Shown: positions 1 to 13,743, counted from the stretch's first letter. The stretch is DNA of 64,000 nt from Pelodera strongyloides (GCA_036852015.1 JAANDG010000064.1:310001-374000), one strand, 5' to 3'. Notes: a model not told the origin generated them from the letters alone. A program made the numbers and translations.

Positions 1-112
1 GCGACACTCTTTTTATACCCGAACACGCGGAACAATTGTCGAAAATTTGCATTTCCGTAACGCACATCGGTATGCAAATTACGCTACAGTTACTCTGTTA
101 TATAATAAGAAG
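1..112. repeat. Dispersed repeat A, right part
   Basis: Diverged match to the right halves of 42170-42390 and 63505-63725 (TTTCCGTAACGCAC, GTTATATAATAAG). It is cut by the window edge. Confidence 0.55.
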
Positions 113-494
113 ATATTAGACCGATTACACGTTCTCTCGGTAAGACAACACTCGCGCGTTAGTCATACGTTTTAAATGCTGACCCTGAAACATGCTTTGT
201 TTTGGCACATCTGCTTTTCTTCTAGAAGTCTAGTACGCAAGGGGGCAAGCTCCAAACTGTGGTAGGCCTAACGTCCTTGACGCGGAGTGTTAATTTGAAG
301 GAAAGACATTGTGAAAATTTGTATATTCCTAATGAGTACCGTATTTAGAATCACAGTATTGGAAGACGCTGGACAAAGGAAAGAAACATTTCATTGGGGT
401 AATTGCCAATCTGCCTGATCACCAGAATGTTATTCCCGGTGGGTCGTTTAGAAATTTCACGTGATGCTTACCACTGTATTGAACCGTTCTTGAA

Positions 495-592
495 TTAAAG
501 CGAAATACCGGCCGGTTTTTGAAACGCATCGAGTATACCTGCTTTCTTATGCAGCATGTGCACATGCACGTAAATTAGAATAAAAAAACGAG
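495..592. mobile_element. CCGGCCGG MITE family, 3'-truncated copy
   Basis: TTAAAGCGAAATACCGGCC then CGCATCGAGTA, CTTATGCAG and AAATTAGAATAAAAA as in the complete copies; the right half is missing. Confidence 0.7.
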
Positions 593-726
593 CGGTCGTA
601 AATAGTGCGGTTCTATGCCCCTGAGGCACAGTTGCACAGAATGTCACATTTGATGCGGGAAGGCGACAGTACACGTTTCAAGAAACTGCTGCCGTACTGT
701 TTTAATATTGTGGTGGGTGTTTTCAG

Positions 727-3700
727 GAAAAGAGGCATGGACCATGCTCGACACTCATGGAATTCCACTGGAGATGACTGAGCAGTGGGCACAGTCGATG
801 GGCTTCAGTGTTGATGCAAAGGGATTTGAGGAGCAGAGGAAACTGGCCAGGGTACGGTACTTTCTAATTCTACGGATTGAAATTTTGGATAAATTATTTG
901 GATAAAGTTGTGTATTGCACGCGAGGAGCTTTCAATAGTTTAACCTGGGCTTGAAACATTTAGATTTTTTCTAGCGTGAACTAGAGTTACCGTTACGGTG
1001 TCCCTCAATTAAAAACTACACCTAAGCAACTCTAACTTCTTTACCATATATGGCTTGACTTGTATCAGTAGTTGGCTGGCCTTTGTCATGATGAACTATG
1101 AAGAACTATGTCCCAAGTTGATACTGTGTCATCTTGGGTCTTGGCTACTCATGCATCTCTGTCGAAATGATTTAGCACACTTGGATGTAGTTTTAATTTA
1201 AGGTAGTTGAATTGTAGTTGTAGATGACTCGGTGAGAGTATCGTTGGGTACGGTACGTTGGTGAAGTTTTTAATTATGCTAATTACAGGATGCATCAAAG
1301 GCCAGTAGTTCTTTGGGTACAACAATTAGTGTATCGGTGAAGGAGTTCCCGACGTATACGGAGAACTATAAGTATGAATATAGTTGGAATGAAGAGACGA
1401 AACAGTACGGTAAGTCTTCTAATTATGAGTAAGCTTCGATCTTTTTGCTCTTCGAGACTGCCGAATTCTGGAACCTATTTTGCTCATGTAAAATCCAACC
1501 TATGCTTGTCAGCGTTTCGTCGTTTTATGACATCATCTGGACAGCTGCTGTAGCTGGAGTTGTAAGAGTGGAATAACGAATAGTATCTTTTCCCCAATGG
1601 AGCACGCGTTCTTCGTCCCGTGCTTTATTCTAAATTCTGTCCAGAGGCCCCATTCACCAACACACAGGGAGCCCTCCCTAGGTTCAGGAGCGCTCTGAAT
1701 CTCTTCTGCTCTCGCACTCTTTAGCTGGCTTCCTGTGTGTTAGTGAATACGGCCTCAGGGCATGTAGAGTTCACTTCTCTCTGCGGATCGTAGGTGTATG
1801 CCTAACCTTTCGCTTTTGAAATGAAATGAAATGATTTATTATGCTTTTTAGAATTTCCCGCTCGACCTTCGCGTGTACTATGCCTTTTTGATAAGTCGTT
1901 GAATAAAGTGGAGCGGCTTCAAAATGGAGAGGAAGGTTTCATAATCCTGGAAGAGAGCATCTTCTATGGAGAAGAAGGAGGACAGAAGGGAGATTCTGGA
2001 GAACTTTTGGGAAAGGATGGGCAGGTGGGCGTGGTTTGGTTATCGATTAGTTTGGAGTTATTGATTTTATTGGTTTTCTTTCTGATCAGGTTGTCAGGCA
2101 GGAAGTTATACATACGTACAGCCTCTTTTTCAGTTTAATTGGTAGTGGGGTAGTACTTATGATAGTACATAGTACAATGGTAGTACAATTTGCTAAGGAC
2201 TCCCTGTGCAGTACGTGATAATTTGATCGTACCCTTTTCTTACGTATTTTACTGTAAGCAAGTTACTGTGCATATTTTGACTTATTTTGACGAGTGTCGA
2301 TACGGAGAGGCAACTCATTTTATTTTTAACTGGTGTATTTTCAGACCGTTTTTGTTGTGAAAGACTGTGTGAAGATGAACGGACTGACACTTTTAAAAGG
2401 TATTTCTGAATCGGCGCTCGAAGAAGGAGAAACGGTGGAACAATGTCTGGATGAGGTTAGCTTTAGCTAGTTTGGTTGTCTGCTTGCTATTTATTTAAAT
2501 GACGTTGTAGGACTCCTGGGCCTGGGTACATCCACCGTAGTGTTTAAAGCGAAACACCGGCCGGTTTTTAAAACGCAACATGGACAACTGAATTCTTACG
2601 TACCTATGCTAATTTGCTCGAAATTAGCTCGATTTTTTTACTCGAATTTATGTTCATTTGCATAAGCACAATAATGCTGGTGTACTCGATATATTTCAGA
2701 AAAACGGCCGGTATTTCGCTTTAAAGGTTGAAATTATTGTGAGTATTCCAAAGACAATGTTTCAACACCATGATTAATCTCATACTTCAATGTAGATGTT
2801 AGTATTTGCCTTATTGTATGTCCAGACGACAGTAGGACGTTGTGCTCGAGTAATCCCGTAGCTGTAGGCTTCTTAAAGCGAATGTCAAGCCTGATTCACA
2901 GATATTCTATAACACGCTGTCACAACTACCGTAGTTTACACAATTTCTCTCGCTCTCTCCTCTTTTTCTTTGCTGACTTAAACAAATTTCTCTCGCGCCC
3001 TCCTCTTTTTCTTTGCTGTCTAACAGCCTCGTAAATTCAAACGTCCCGTGGACAAAGATTTGGCTTAGCTTTGTCCGCACGACTCGAATCCCATACTGAA
3101 GGAGTTTTTTGGAGCGGTTTGAAATTGTTTTTCTTCTTACATGAAAGTTTTTGTTTATTTTTATTTTCACTTTCCTCACCTTCAAAACATAAGCTTTTTT
3201 TTGAGCCCAACATGAAAAACCGGCTTGACATTCCCTTTAAAGAAAAAACTTGGAAGCCTGTTTTTACAAACTCATGGAAATATTAGCTAAGTGTTTCTGA
3301 AGCTAATTAGCTAAGTGTGTGTATGAAGGAGTAATCGGCATGAAAATTAAAAACGTATATTCAGTTAGGCCCATTCTGTTGTGATATGGTAATGAACTGA
3401 AATTTGAATTGATGTTCGCTTGTTACGGTTACGGTAGATGGCTCCAGGGAACGAATTCATGCATTCAAGTAACAATGTGGTGGCCTACCGGCAAACTACT
3501 GGTAACCTAACTGATATACTCAAGTTGATGAGCACTGTAGTATATTAACAAGCTACCTACCGTACTGTGTGATCCCCAATTAAGGTAAGATACTCTTATT
3601 GTAGTATGTAAGATCTTACTGTACTATGTTTCTAACCCTTTCTAGCGACGCCGTCGTTCACTGATGATGGCTCACACAAGCACACATCTACTGAACTGGG

Positions 3701-5808
3701 CCCTTCAGAGGACCGGAGTAGGAGAAGAGCAGAAGGGCAGCAGTGTGGGAGAGGAGTCACTCAGGTAAGGGGAGGGGGAATACGGACTTCATAAAAGTCT
3801 TTTGTTAGGGTGGCCATTTGGGTGAGGGAGTGATTTCCACCGTAGCCTGTAATCCTGGAAATAGACCTGTAAGTTAAGCCAAACAGTGCCAGTAGCCGGC
3901 ACCATATAGGCCTCTCTATTGAGAAAACAAGTATTGACAACTCAAGTCAAGCCGCCTAATTTGTCCATCCACTCGAACGTATTTGTTTTTGTTTGGTTGT
4001 TTTGATAAGGTGTCCATAGTTTCTATCTTTCTTTTTTTAGATTTGACTACACCAGTGGAGAGCTCAGCGGCGAAGAGGATAGTGTAAGTGAATTTGAGTC
4101 AGTTTTTTCTAACTTATGGATTTTTTAATGATTTAGGAACTTTGTAGTTCGGTACTTTAGATAATGAGACCATACGCACTTTATGTTCAGATTTCGATGG
4201 TAGAAGAGCTAATTGGCAGTGTAATTGCGAAAAGGCTACCGGTTACTGTACAAGAGATGAAGTTAGATGAAGCCAAGAAACTGAGATCCTTGCAGTCACA
4301 GTTTAGAGAGGTGAGCGAGCTGGTCTTAGAAAATATAGTCTTGGAAAAGTTGTGTTCGCGAACATGTGGCGCACTAGTAGTGTGCCCATCGCTTTTCTGT
4401 ATTTAGTGCGTTTTTCAAAGAATCGAGGCTCGAAGGGTGTGTGGCCCACTTAGGACCGTGGATATGTTTGCATAGAGAACTTGTAATTCGTTTCAGGACA
4501 AGGAGTACCCATTGGTAGTACGGGCTGCGTACGCGGGATCGAGTTTGGAAGAAGGAATCGCGGTGGAATGTTGTTCCGGAACGTGAGTAATTACAATTGG
4601 CAGATTAATCTCTATAATTAATACAGTAGTATTCAAATGTCGAACAACACGAATGAGTGTTTGTGAAGATCGCCCAGAGAGAAAACACTTCGATTGCGCC
4701 TCGCGCCTCTGGCGAAAGTTTGGCGCACCTTTGGCAACACACTTTTTGTGTACATCCTGCATAACGCGTACAGTGCATCCAGCTTGAAGTCCTAAGACCG
4801 TAGAATCCAAGAGCAAGAACTTAGTGACCAGATGTGTTATTAGAGAAAATATTCTTCCTATTACAGTCACGTATTGAATACGGCACACATTGGCGATGTG
4901 GCTATTCTCTCGGATAAATCAATCGCCAAAGGAACAAGGAGGATAGTCGCAGTGTGTGGGGAACAGGCACGGAATGCCAGGTGGCTAACTGGGGAACTTT
5001 TGGGGGGAAGATTCTATCCCCGAACTTTTGGGGAGTGAGATTGAGATCCCTAACTACTGGGGGAACACTTACCCATAAACTTGTCGTAGGAGGTTTAAGA
5101 CCTCGTGGGATTTCATCACTGAACTTCGGGGAGCAAACTCCATGAACCTTTGGGGCGGAGTAGAGTATTCCCTTGTTGGGGGTGGTGATTATACCTACCG
5201 GCTGTTATAAATCTCGCTTTCACTTGTATTTGTGTCACTTGTTTCAGATTGTATGGGGCGCAAGTATTTGGCAAATTACGCGAACTAAGGAATGATGGGT
5301 TTGACGCTCGAAACCTGGAACAATTTAGAAAGGTAGGTATTGCTACTTAGGGACCGAGCCGTAAGGCTCATAAGGCGTACTTACTTAATCACTTTTGAAA
5401 CTCGGTGCCATCGTCGGCGCTGGGGGATGCGTGCCGGGTGGGCGAAAAGGTGTCCAATCTGAGTGTCCGCACCCGCGGCGTGTATTTGTTTGAGCGTGGC
5501 AGGTAGGCCGCAAGCTCCAGTGGATGTGCGGTGCGCTTCATTTGTGCCAGACTACCAGATATGCGCATACGAGGAGGGGGAGTCATCCTGCCGCATGGGG
5601 CCCTCTTTTCTTGTGGGGATAGCGCGGAGTTTCACATTGATGTCTTGATTTACATCGAATCTGGACTGGACAATTGTAACTAAATCTTTTGTAGAGTATC
5701 GACTTTGGACGGCTTCCTTATGGAGATAATCAAACGATAAACAAAAGTTTACGAGAGATGAAGAAGACATTGAAGGATACGAAGAGAGTGAAGGCTGTTA
5801 GAGAATAG
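727..5808 (+). CDS. Alanyl-tRNA synthetase, probably mitochondrial (3' part, 11 exons)
   Basis: Alanyl-tRNA synthetase charges tRNA-Ala and hydrolyses mischarged Ser/Gly-tRNA. Exons by eye: 727-851, 1289-1409, 1852-2024, 2345-2455, 3646-3764, 4041-4083, 4191-4310, 4497-4582, 4867-4980, 5248-5332, 5695-5808; every junction keeps phase. The first exon carries the end of the aminoacylation domain (MLDTHGIPLEMT, matching the DTYGFP region of the family). Exon 3 has the FYGEEGGQKGDSG motif at the entry to the editing domain. Exon 5 has the zinc/editing HTSTH motif (HxxxH) and exons 8-9 together give CSGTH (CxxxH), so the editing site looks intact. The stop at 5806-5808 follows soon after the editing domain, so the usual C-terminal C-Ala domain is absent. 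Nematode mitochondrial tRNAs lack an arm, so loss of the elbow-binding C-Ala suggests the mitochondrial enzyme; that assignment is inference. The start and catalytic core lie upstream of the window. Confidence 0.88.
1644..1756. mobile_element. MITE with GAGGCC..ATTCACCA ends
   Basis: 25-bp inverted ends GAGGCCCCATTCACCAACAC / GTGTTAGTGAATACGGCCTC. Same family as 41376-41520. Confidence 0.7.
2543..2725. mobile_element. CCGGCCGG MITE family, copy
   Basis: Inverted ends TTTAAAGCGAAACACCGG and CCGGTATTTCGCTTTAAA. The middle has TTAGCTCGATTTTTT and CATTTGCATAAG, shared by the other copies. It is inside an alanyl-tRNA synthetase intron. Confidence 0.8.
4985..5190. repeat. G-rich word island, GAACTTTTGGGG
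   Basis: Variants of GAACTTTTGGGG and CTTCGGGGAG recur about six times with unequal spacing in an alanyl-tRNA synthetase intron. Confidence 0.5.
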
Positions 5809-6063
5809 GAAATTATAGTTTAAACTTTGCTAGAGATGAAGAAGACATTGTAGATTATTGAGAGAGTCAGGCTAGAGAATAGAGTACATTATGACTATGA
5901 GGTGGTCTATCGCTTACTGTGTATTTATGGTTCTAGTAGTTGTAGAGTATGAGTATGTGATATAGGGTCATCAGGTTTTGAGTTTCTTTCCATCTTTCCA
6001 CCTACTGAATATTGCTTGACAATGAATTTGTTGATAATACATCTTCTCCACTTTATGGATAAG

Positions 6064-6290
6064 TTTATGGAATGACGTGCAACTGGCCCGCCGTTATCAC
6101 GCCGCTTGCACGCCAAAAGCCGAGACGAAATGGCATGATTACGGGCAAGCGGCAACTTTGTGGCGTGCAAGCGGCAACGTTACTTCTTCACGGCGTGCAA
6201 GCGGCAACATTACGGCGGGTAACTTTCACGCCAGAACCCAGCGGCGTGCAACTTTTTTCCACGCCGCTTGCACGCCAATTGACCTCTGCC
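6064..6290. repeat. GC-rich word island, GGCGTGCAAGCGGCAA
   Basis: GCGTGCAAGCGGCAA occurs three or more times forward and CCGCTTGCACGCC twice reversed, with irregular spacing. Open frames of 78-84 codons here arise from the repetition. Confidence 0.65.
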
Positions 6291-7058
6291 TGGCTAACAC
6301 GAACAAGCTGTAAGAACAATGTGTAGATCCACTTTTAGGAACTAGTATAGGATGGTGATATGATAATTTAATGTTTGTGTAGTTTGTAGTGTAGTGAGTG
6401 TATAATAATGCTAGAATAACCTGTCACCGTTTGGTGTTTGTTGGCGATAGGTTTTTAAAATGTTGAATTTGAAACTAATTAGGTTTTTTTTATGTTGTAA
6501 TTTTGTGTGGTATCTTTAAAATAAAGATGTTTGATAACGTTATTTTTTATCAATGGGCAGTGCAAATATGTTACATTTTTATAACAATTTGTTACATATA
6601 ACAATGAAAAACCAGGTGGCAAATAATAAAACATTGCAGCATATTTCATTTAGAATAACACCAAATGACAAGGCGAAGTTGAAGTTGAACCCCCCTGAAC
6701 AAAGGTGCGCGGACTCCCTTGTAGGTTGCTTGTCGAATTCATAACTCATCCTGCGATAGATATAGATCAGGATCTGGCTCCAATGGTGGCGTATGTGGCA
6801 AGGATTACTTTGTGAGTTTTATATTGAATACAAGCCCATATACCATAGGTTGTCCATGTTAAGCAATATAACGGGTGGGTTTTGAAACGTGTGTATGTTG
6901 GGAAACTGCAGTCCTGGGTGTTTCTGAAACTGGCTCTTATTCCCTAATAACATTGTTTATTGATGACAGTTTCCTTCTGATGCTGTGATGTTATTATGTT
7001 GCTCCCTTTGCCCCAGCTGCCCATCCTGTTGCACCACATTGTGTTGCGCAACATGGAA

Positions 7059-7360
7059 TAGTACGGTACAATGCAGATTGTCTTTGATGCGACCGCTCTC
7101 GACAGGTTTACGATACAGCGGTATGTTAATACAGACGTAGATGAGTATGCTAATTCAGTACTATGATTACGATAGATGGCTCTAACCTTAAAACGATGAA
7201 TTGGTTATGTAAAACGGCTTCAGTTAGCTTATTTTCTCATTGTCATTTGTCTCCATTTGATGTACAATGATGGTGGACAGTACGGTACAGGGCAGGTAGT
7301 CTTTGATGCGACCGCTCTGGACAGATTTACGAGACAGGCGTAGAAGAGTATGAGTATGCT
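7059..7360. repeat. Duplicated 90-bp segment
   Basis: 7059-7155 and about 7279-7362 share AGTACGGTACA, GTCTTTGATGCGACCGCTCT and GAGTATGCTAATT. A second duplicated pair follows at 7838-7900 and 7993-8092 (CATTTGACCTGTCAT words). Confidence 0.6.
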
Positions 7361-9022
7361 AATTGATTGAGAAGTAAGATAAGGGTAGATGTCTAAAATT
7401 ATGATTTCCATGTAGAACACTGTTTGGCATCGGAAAATTTAACCTTTACGCTGAGCGATTTGCCTCTTTTCTCAGTTGAAAACGATGTGTACTATACCAT
7501 ATTGCCAAGTCATTTAGTTTTCAGATTACTGTAGCGATGATCTACAGATGTGGTGCTTCTGTATTTTTGCTCCTACTCTCTCTCTCTCTCCTTCTCTCTA
7601 TATCTCAAGTTTTCCTTTCCTTCTTTCGCCCACGCTTCCTCCCTTATCCCCAGCCCCCCCACTCTCTCCCTGGCCTTTGGGTTATGCAATTCTATGTAAT
7701 AAGGCGATGATCCCCGTCTTTCTAGTTACCCGCCACGAGTTGATTATGCGGTAATTACGCTTGATACAGATGTCTTGCGGTCATTAGAAGGAACAATCAG
7801 CTGTAAAAGTGTTATCTCAAAAGGGCACACCGATACGACTGACAGCCATTTGACCTGTCATAATACTGAAGGCGAACATAAGAATGTAATTGCTAGTAGA
7901 TGACATACGTGCGGTGTATAGTTGTGATTGGTTAATGCTGTCGGTGCAAGTTACCTAGTTTGCTGTCTAGCATGGGATTCGTTAACACTAATGGCTAACA
8001 GTCTGACAGCTATTTGACCTGTCATCATAGGTAACATAGGTTTAGGTTGTATAAGTAGACAGAAGAAGAAAAATGTAATTGCGGGTGGATGATGATAGGA
8101 GTTCTTATTATTCTTAAACTCTTTAATCATACATACATATATAGACAGGATCTAAACGGTAGGACTTTATGACCAAAGAGCCGCTCTGCGTTCTGATTTC
8201 GCTGGAAATCGGCTTCACGGCTTTTATGAAAAGCATAACACATAGAGTACTTCTTCATGCTACTCCACATTTCACACCCATTTATAAGAACAATTGTCAT
8301 TGTCTATTAACATAGCGCCCTAAAACTACTGTCATTGTCAATTGCTCCATTAAGTTACTTTGTCAGTGTAGGCAGGATCAAAGACATCTGAATGCTAGAT
8401 TAATCAGGAGCCTGTCACAACACATGGTGTGTCATTGTCAAATAGGATTACGGTCATTGTCTAGGATTATAGTACTTTAGACTTTAGAATACTCCTAGAT
8501 CATTGCATTCATTATAACTGGTAGAGTGGGTGTGAAGTACCATAGACTCTTGGCCACAAGCAAAAGACCGACTTGCTTTGAGAAGAACGCACAATGTAGA
8601 TCCTTAATCTGACAATTAGTTTATGGGGTTTCCAAGTATGGTGAAAATTTACAGTATATATTATATATTTTCTTTAATTCTTCATATTATATAAGAAGGT
8701 TTCGTGCCGAAATACGGTAGTGTTGACAGAATCACACCTTTTGGTTCCGTGAGTTCTTAATTTCCTGGTACAGTTTCTAGAATGTTTCCAGTGTAAAATT
8801 TAACTCAGTCAACATATAAAAATTACACAAGCCTCGATGTCTGAAAAACACTAAATAGTTATATCTATTACTAAGTGAGAGAAATTCTAAAGTAAAAAAT
8901 CTGAGCATGGAAAGTGCATGGAAAGACTTAATCGAATTAGATAACCGAATAAGCTCATAATGCTTTATTAGCGTCGTTGCCCTTTTAGGCTTTATCTTGA
9001 AGGGAAAAAAAGATAGGTAGAA

Positions 9023-9025
<3 letters not shown>

Positions 9026-9079
<54 letters not shown>

Positions 9080-9180
9080 AGAGAGAGAGAGAGACTGGTC
9101 AGAAAGAAAGAGAAATAGAGAGAGACTGGTCAGAAAGGGAAGAGAAATAGAGAGAGAGACTGGTCAGAAAGGGAAGAGAA
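9026..9180. repeat. (GA)n microsatellite and GAGACTGGTCAGAAAG minisatellite
   Basis: About 70 bp of GA followed by three copies of GAGACTGGTCAGAAAG separated by GA tracts. Confidence 0.9.
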
Positions 9181-12100
9181 AGGCAGATAATAAGAGGGAA
9201 ATAGTAGAGATAACAAGAGTGAGAGTTGCAGGACTGAGACACCGAGATAGTGGTGCTTAGAGAGAATGATTTAATTTGACGAGATATCTGGAGAACAAAA
9301 TGTGAGCTTAAGAAGTCAAAGAGGAGAAAAACGAAAGAGAGAGAGCACGTGAGCAATGAGGTTTTAAAGAGTCCATTGCTTTATTATTTCTATTTACCTG
9401 TTTGCTAATCAAGACAACACGATGAGTTATATAGTACTTTCTCTGCGTCAGATCATTGTGATGCACATCCTGTGGTGTTATTTGATAAATAAATAAACAA
9501 AAAGAGGAATAGCGGATAGAGAGAGAGAGGAGAAAACGATCCAGGGAGAGAGAGGGAGAGAGATACTGAAGGACTGTTCCATGAGGAATGAAGTCTCGCG
9601 ATTCCTCCCGATAAGAGTGTTGCAGTGTGTGGTCATGTAACAGTTGGTGAAAGGTTCCGAACTCTGATTGTGATATTAAAAAGGACCTTTCAGGGCCGAT
9701 TTCAGACACATTCAATAGGCTTTTCAAGCGAATTTCTCAACGTTCCTAGCTAATTTTCTTTCGAAACTGCATAATTTTCCGCATTAAAAAGTCTTCCTAA
9801 GAAACCCCACCCCCTTCGAAGTGCGGTCTGAGTCTGCATACAGCTTCACAGCAACATGAGCCCAAGTCTAACCTTCTGGACATATTCTTCATTGATTCAT
9901 TGTGACTTCTCTCTTGGGTATGAGGCTTTAACAATCTACCTTACAATTACAGGTCGATCTCCAGTAGTTTGAGCAGGTTTCGTCTGCACTGACTATCGTT
10001 CTTGTATATGAGCTACGTTTTCAAAACGTCCTGCAGTCTCGAGTCTAGTTTCTACTTTTCTTTCATGCTGATATAACAATGTGAAATTCTTCACGCGCCT
10101 GAGCCCAGTTAAATTAATATGTCTATTACAGGGTTAACTGCTTAAAGAAATAGGACCAGGTCCAGTTAACCACTAAACATTTTACATTTGAATATGTATG
10201 CGTAAGGTCTCAGTTTATGTCTTTTAGTCTCGACTAAATGCGTATTCGTTCTCATATTTATACCGTATTTTTGAATTGTACGACCGTTTAATGTCCCATA
10301 TCATCACGATATAACCTCATAAGGTCTATGGCTTTTGCTTTCTTTCTCTTTCTGTTTGTTGCACTCTCTCTTCCTCTCTCTCTCTCTCTCTCTCTTTCTC
10401 TCTATCCTCGGCACCGTTTCCCTTAACAATTTTGATATGCCCTTCTCACGCTATATGACCAACTTCAATCATTCTAAAGAGTACTTGGTATAGGGATATT
10501 TTTTAAACGCGCCTTTATTATATTGGGTTATTGTGTGCGTCAGTCTAGGAACGTTTTCAGCATTTGAACGGGTTCATTGTGCAGGATATAGTGTCTATTA
10601 TCTAGAGGTGAGACTTCGATGTGTTTCTGTAACCAGATCCTTGCACTTCTACTTACACGTTATAATGCTAGCAATAATATGGATATGGTTTAGCAGTCAG
10701 ATCGTAGAAGAACTTCACGATCTCTTCATGCTCTTCTATTGGAGGCGTTCTACAAACGTACAAACGTTGTTCAAAAGGGTTCCTAATTGTAAGACAATGC
10801 GGTCAGGTTAGGAACCTATGTAAAATTGCTTATGATAGGTTTCGTCCAGCATCAGAGATGGACGAATCTTGATCTCTGCTTGGAGTACATCATCAGCATG
10901 CAAGCATGTAAATCTGCAATTGATTCAGCTTGTCATATATTCCGTGGAATGATGACTCCCTCGAGAGCCCAGGAACAGTCTTTGTCGCTGCTGTCCTCTC
11001 TCTCTCTCTCTCTCACTCACTTTCTTTCCCTCTACAGCTTCTCCCACTCCTGTATTCATTTCTAACTGTCGTCTATGTGTTTATATCAGGTCTGTGATGT
11101 CTTTGTTTCATGCCGTACCAGACTTGCCAACATGTGGCCAATGTATAGATGTCTGCCTAGAAAGCGAAAGACCCGAGGAAGAGTCCAGGTTGTTCGACAG
11201 TGCCTTACAATTAGTTTTTGGTGTCGCTTACAAGCCTTTAGCCACCTTCCTCTCTTTACCTTTCCCTCTCTTACGAATAGGTTCTTAGCGTTGTTTTAGT
11301 TCCTTTACTTATTGATGCTGATTGTACTAGGATAAGTTTAACAGCCTATTGATTTCTCGGTGATCTGAAAACTTGCTGATTGTTGTGTTAGAGTAACTTG
11401 GCTTACCCCGGCGAAAAAATTAGCGGCTCTTTAAAAAAAACCATGGTCCAGAATTGGCATTAACTATACCCTAAACTGGTCCCTAAATATAATTATTAAT
11501 CCGTGATCCCATCTTGTTTGGTCCACCTGCGTCCTGAGATGACCTGAAGCGGGCACCCTGTTGCGCCATATAGCACCGCTATTCACAACCGGTTTATTCA
11601 GAGGGCCAGGGAATAGCACGGTGCTCAGAGAGATCCAGACAGGGCCATTGTTTAAGTAACTGTGCTCTTGGGGTTTTGGGGACACGAAGATGACATCATA
11701 GAGGGAGTACAGGCATCTGCCACCTCAATCACGTATCTACCCTAGATGAGATAATTGAGATATTAACCTTAATATGTGTTTTGCAAGGGTTTTGCATGAG
11801 ATTCTAGATTAGTACTGAACTAGTATGATCTATGTTTTTACCCGAAGAACACAGGTATTTGTACCATAGCCACTTCCGAATTGAGGTCATTTGATTGCAA
11901 ATGTGTGTAAAAAACCGAGGTGCCTGATATAAGCTAAGCTGCACCTCCACTTACACTATGGCGCAGTGTTTAGTGTTAGTGGAGGTACACTAGCGTAGTA
12001 GCAGAAAAAACTAAGAACTAAGATACTACGGGTGCTAGCTCCCGTAGACCAACGGCTTGACTTGCCTTACTTAGTGTTGTAGTGTGTATAAAATTCGGCA

Positions 12101-12330
12101 ACCATTTGCAGGCCGCTGACGAGAAAATTATTCTGTATAGTGGATACATTGTTTAGCTCGTGAAGCTTGCTGAAATATGTTGTTCTGTAATTACACCCGG
12201 ACTATGCCTAATGCATAAGCAGTAAGTATAATTCTTCATCAACACATAACTGACTTCTCTTATAGTATCATGCTACAGTCCCAGTCTAGCGCCTTTAATT
12301 TGATAGTGTACTCCCTGCCTTCAATTGGAA

Positions 12331-12334
12331 GATA

Positions 12335-12381
<47 letters not shown>

Positions 12382-12405
12382 AGAGGGAGAGAGAACGAGA
12401 AAGGA
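12331..12405. repeat. (GA)n microsatellite
   Basis: GA tract with scattered AAAG interruptions. Confidence 0.9.
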
Positions 12406-13742
12406 AACGACCTCCCTTGCGTGTCAAAGTGAGCATGACGTCGTTAGACGTATAACAAGACTTGAGTCGGCGGTAGCCCTTGTTCTCTGTCGTAAATCCG
12501 TCGAGAGTACTACTTTCACTGGAACTTTGCATAAAAAGGGCCATACCTAATCACCATAAGGCAGCTGTTTAGGTCTTTTTAACTTTCCTTCGTACATTAC
12601 CTAAGTCTAAGGTGAACTACTCTTACCAAAGCGGTAAGTTTAAAGGGAACACACCCCTAGTTATTATTTTGAAGTTACTGGTAAAGTGCGGTAAGTTACA
12701 GTAATCCTAGAACAGGGGTTCAATTCTCATTAACTGGACGCTTTACAATTACCCTAACAATAAAAGCAATTAAATGGGATGGCTGATACTGCTAGGTACA
12801 GAAGAAGAACAAGGAAATAAAAAAAATTCACTCTGATATTGCTGCCAATGAGCTTCTATTTAATTCCACTAAGACCCCATCCTGCCCTTAATTTCTACGA
12901 AAATCCGAGAATCAAAAACATGTCAATCAGGTTAGGAAAACATCCCGTTCCATATAAGATAGCGAGGCGCCGTGCCTCTGCGAGAGAGGGAGAGTGTATA
13001 TTGTGATAACGTAATAATGTTGCCATTTAAGCTGATAACGAGCTTGCCCCCGGAAGCTGCATGGGCTTGACTAGATATGACGAACGGGTCAAGCAAGATG
13101 GTCAGTGAAAATTAGACTGGTGAATCATAAGCCCGCTTAAAGCGTCAGCGCACGTGGTTTCGGAAATGTATGCTGTGCGACGACATTCTCATGTGTTATA
13201 TGCAAATTGGGTTCCAGTCTATGCCGAACAAAAGCACATAGATGGCAGAAAGTACCATTCCGCTTTCAACCTTGGTTAAATTTGTTTATTTATGTCTCTT
13301 CCGTTTTGTCTGCTCTAGGCTCTATATAATAGTTTACCATTACATTGGAAGGAGTGGATATATTTCTGCCAATATTTCTGACTGGTACATATAATTACCT
13401 CCGCTCCACCCCACCCGTTCATTACGGTTTCATACAGTTATACGAGTTAGACCAGTTACATCGCTTTTTTTCCTTTTTCCGTATGAACCAATTGTAAGGT
13501 CACAAATAATCACGTGTTAGTGTCTTATAAGGTGTGGTAGAAAGTTTCAGCTGGTAATTAACATAATAATATCGTAACGGAGCATAGCCCGCGCGATAAT
13601 TGGTGTCTCTTCATTGCGTAAGGATGAAAAACTGTCCAAACTCATGATTATTTGAGCTGGTGATTGACAGTGTGTATAAGATTCAGAACAACGATCCGTA
13701 ACTTATGGGTTACATTACCTAACTCAGACTCATTGAGATTAG

Positions 13743-13743
<1 letters not shown>

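Noticed and set aside
4493..4888. 131-codon minus-strand frame
   Set aside because: It overlaps two well-supported alanyl-tRNA synthetase exons and is their antisense shadow.
9099..9727. Minus-strand frames of 85 and 139 codons, Ser/Leu-rich
   Set aside because: They are translations of GA microsatellites and flanks; no splice context or family motif.
10533..11299. Cluster of frames of 64-94 codons that look partly protein-like
   Set aside because: They are in different frames, splice signals between them do not chain, and no family is recognised.
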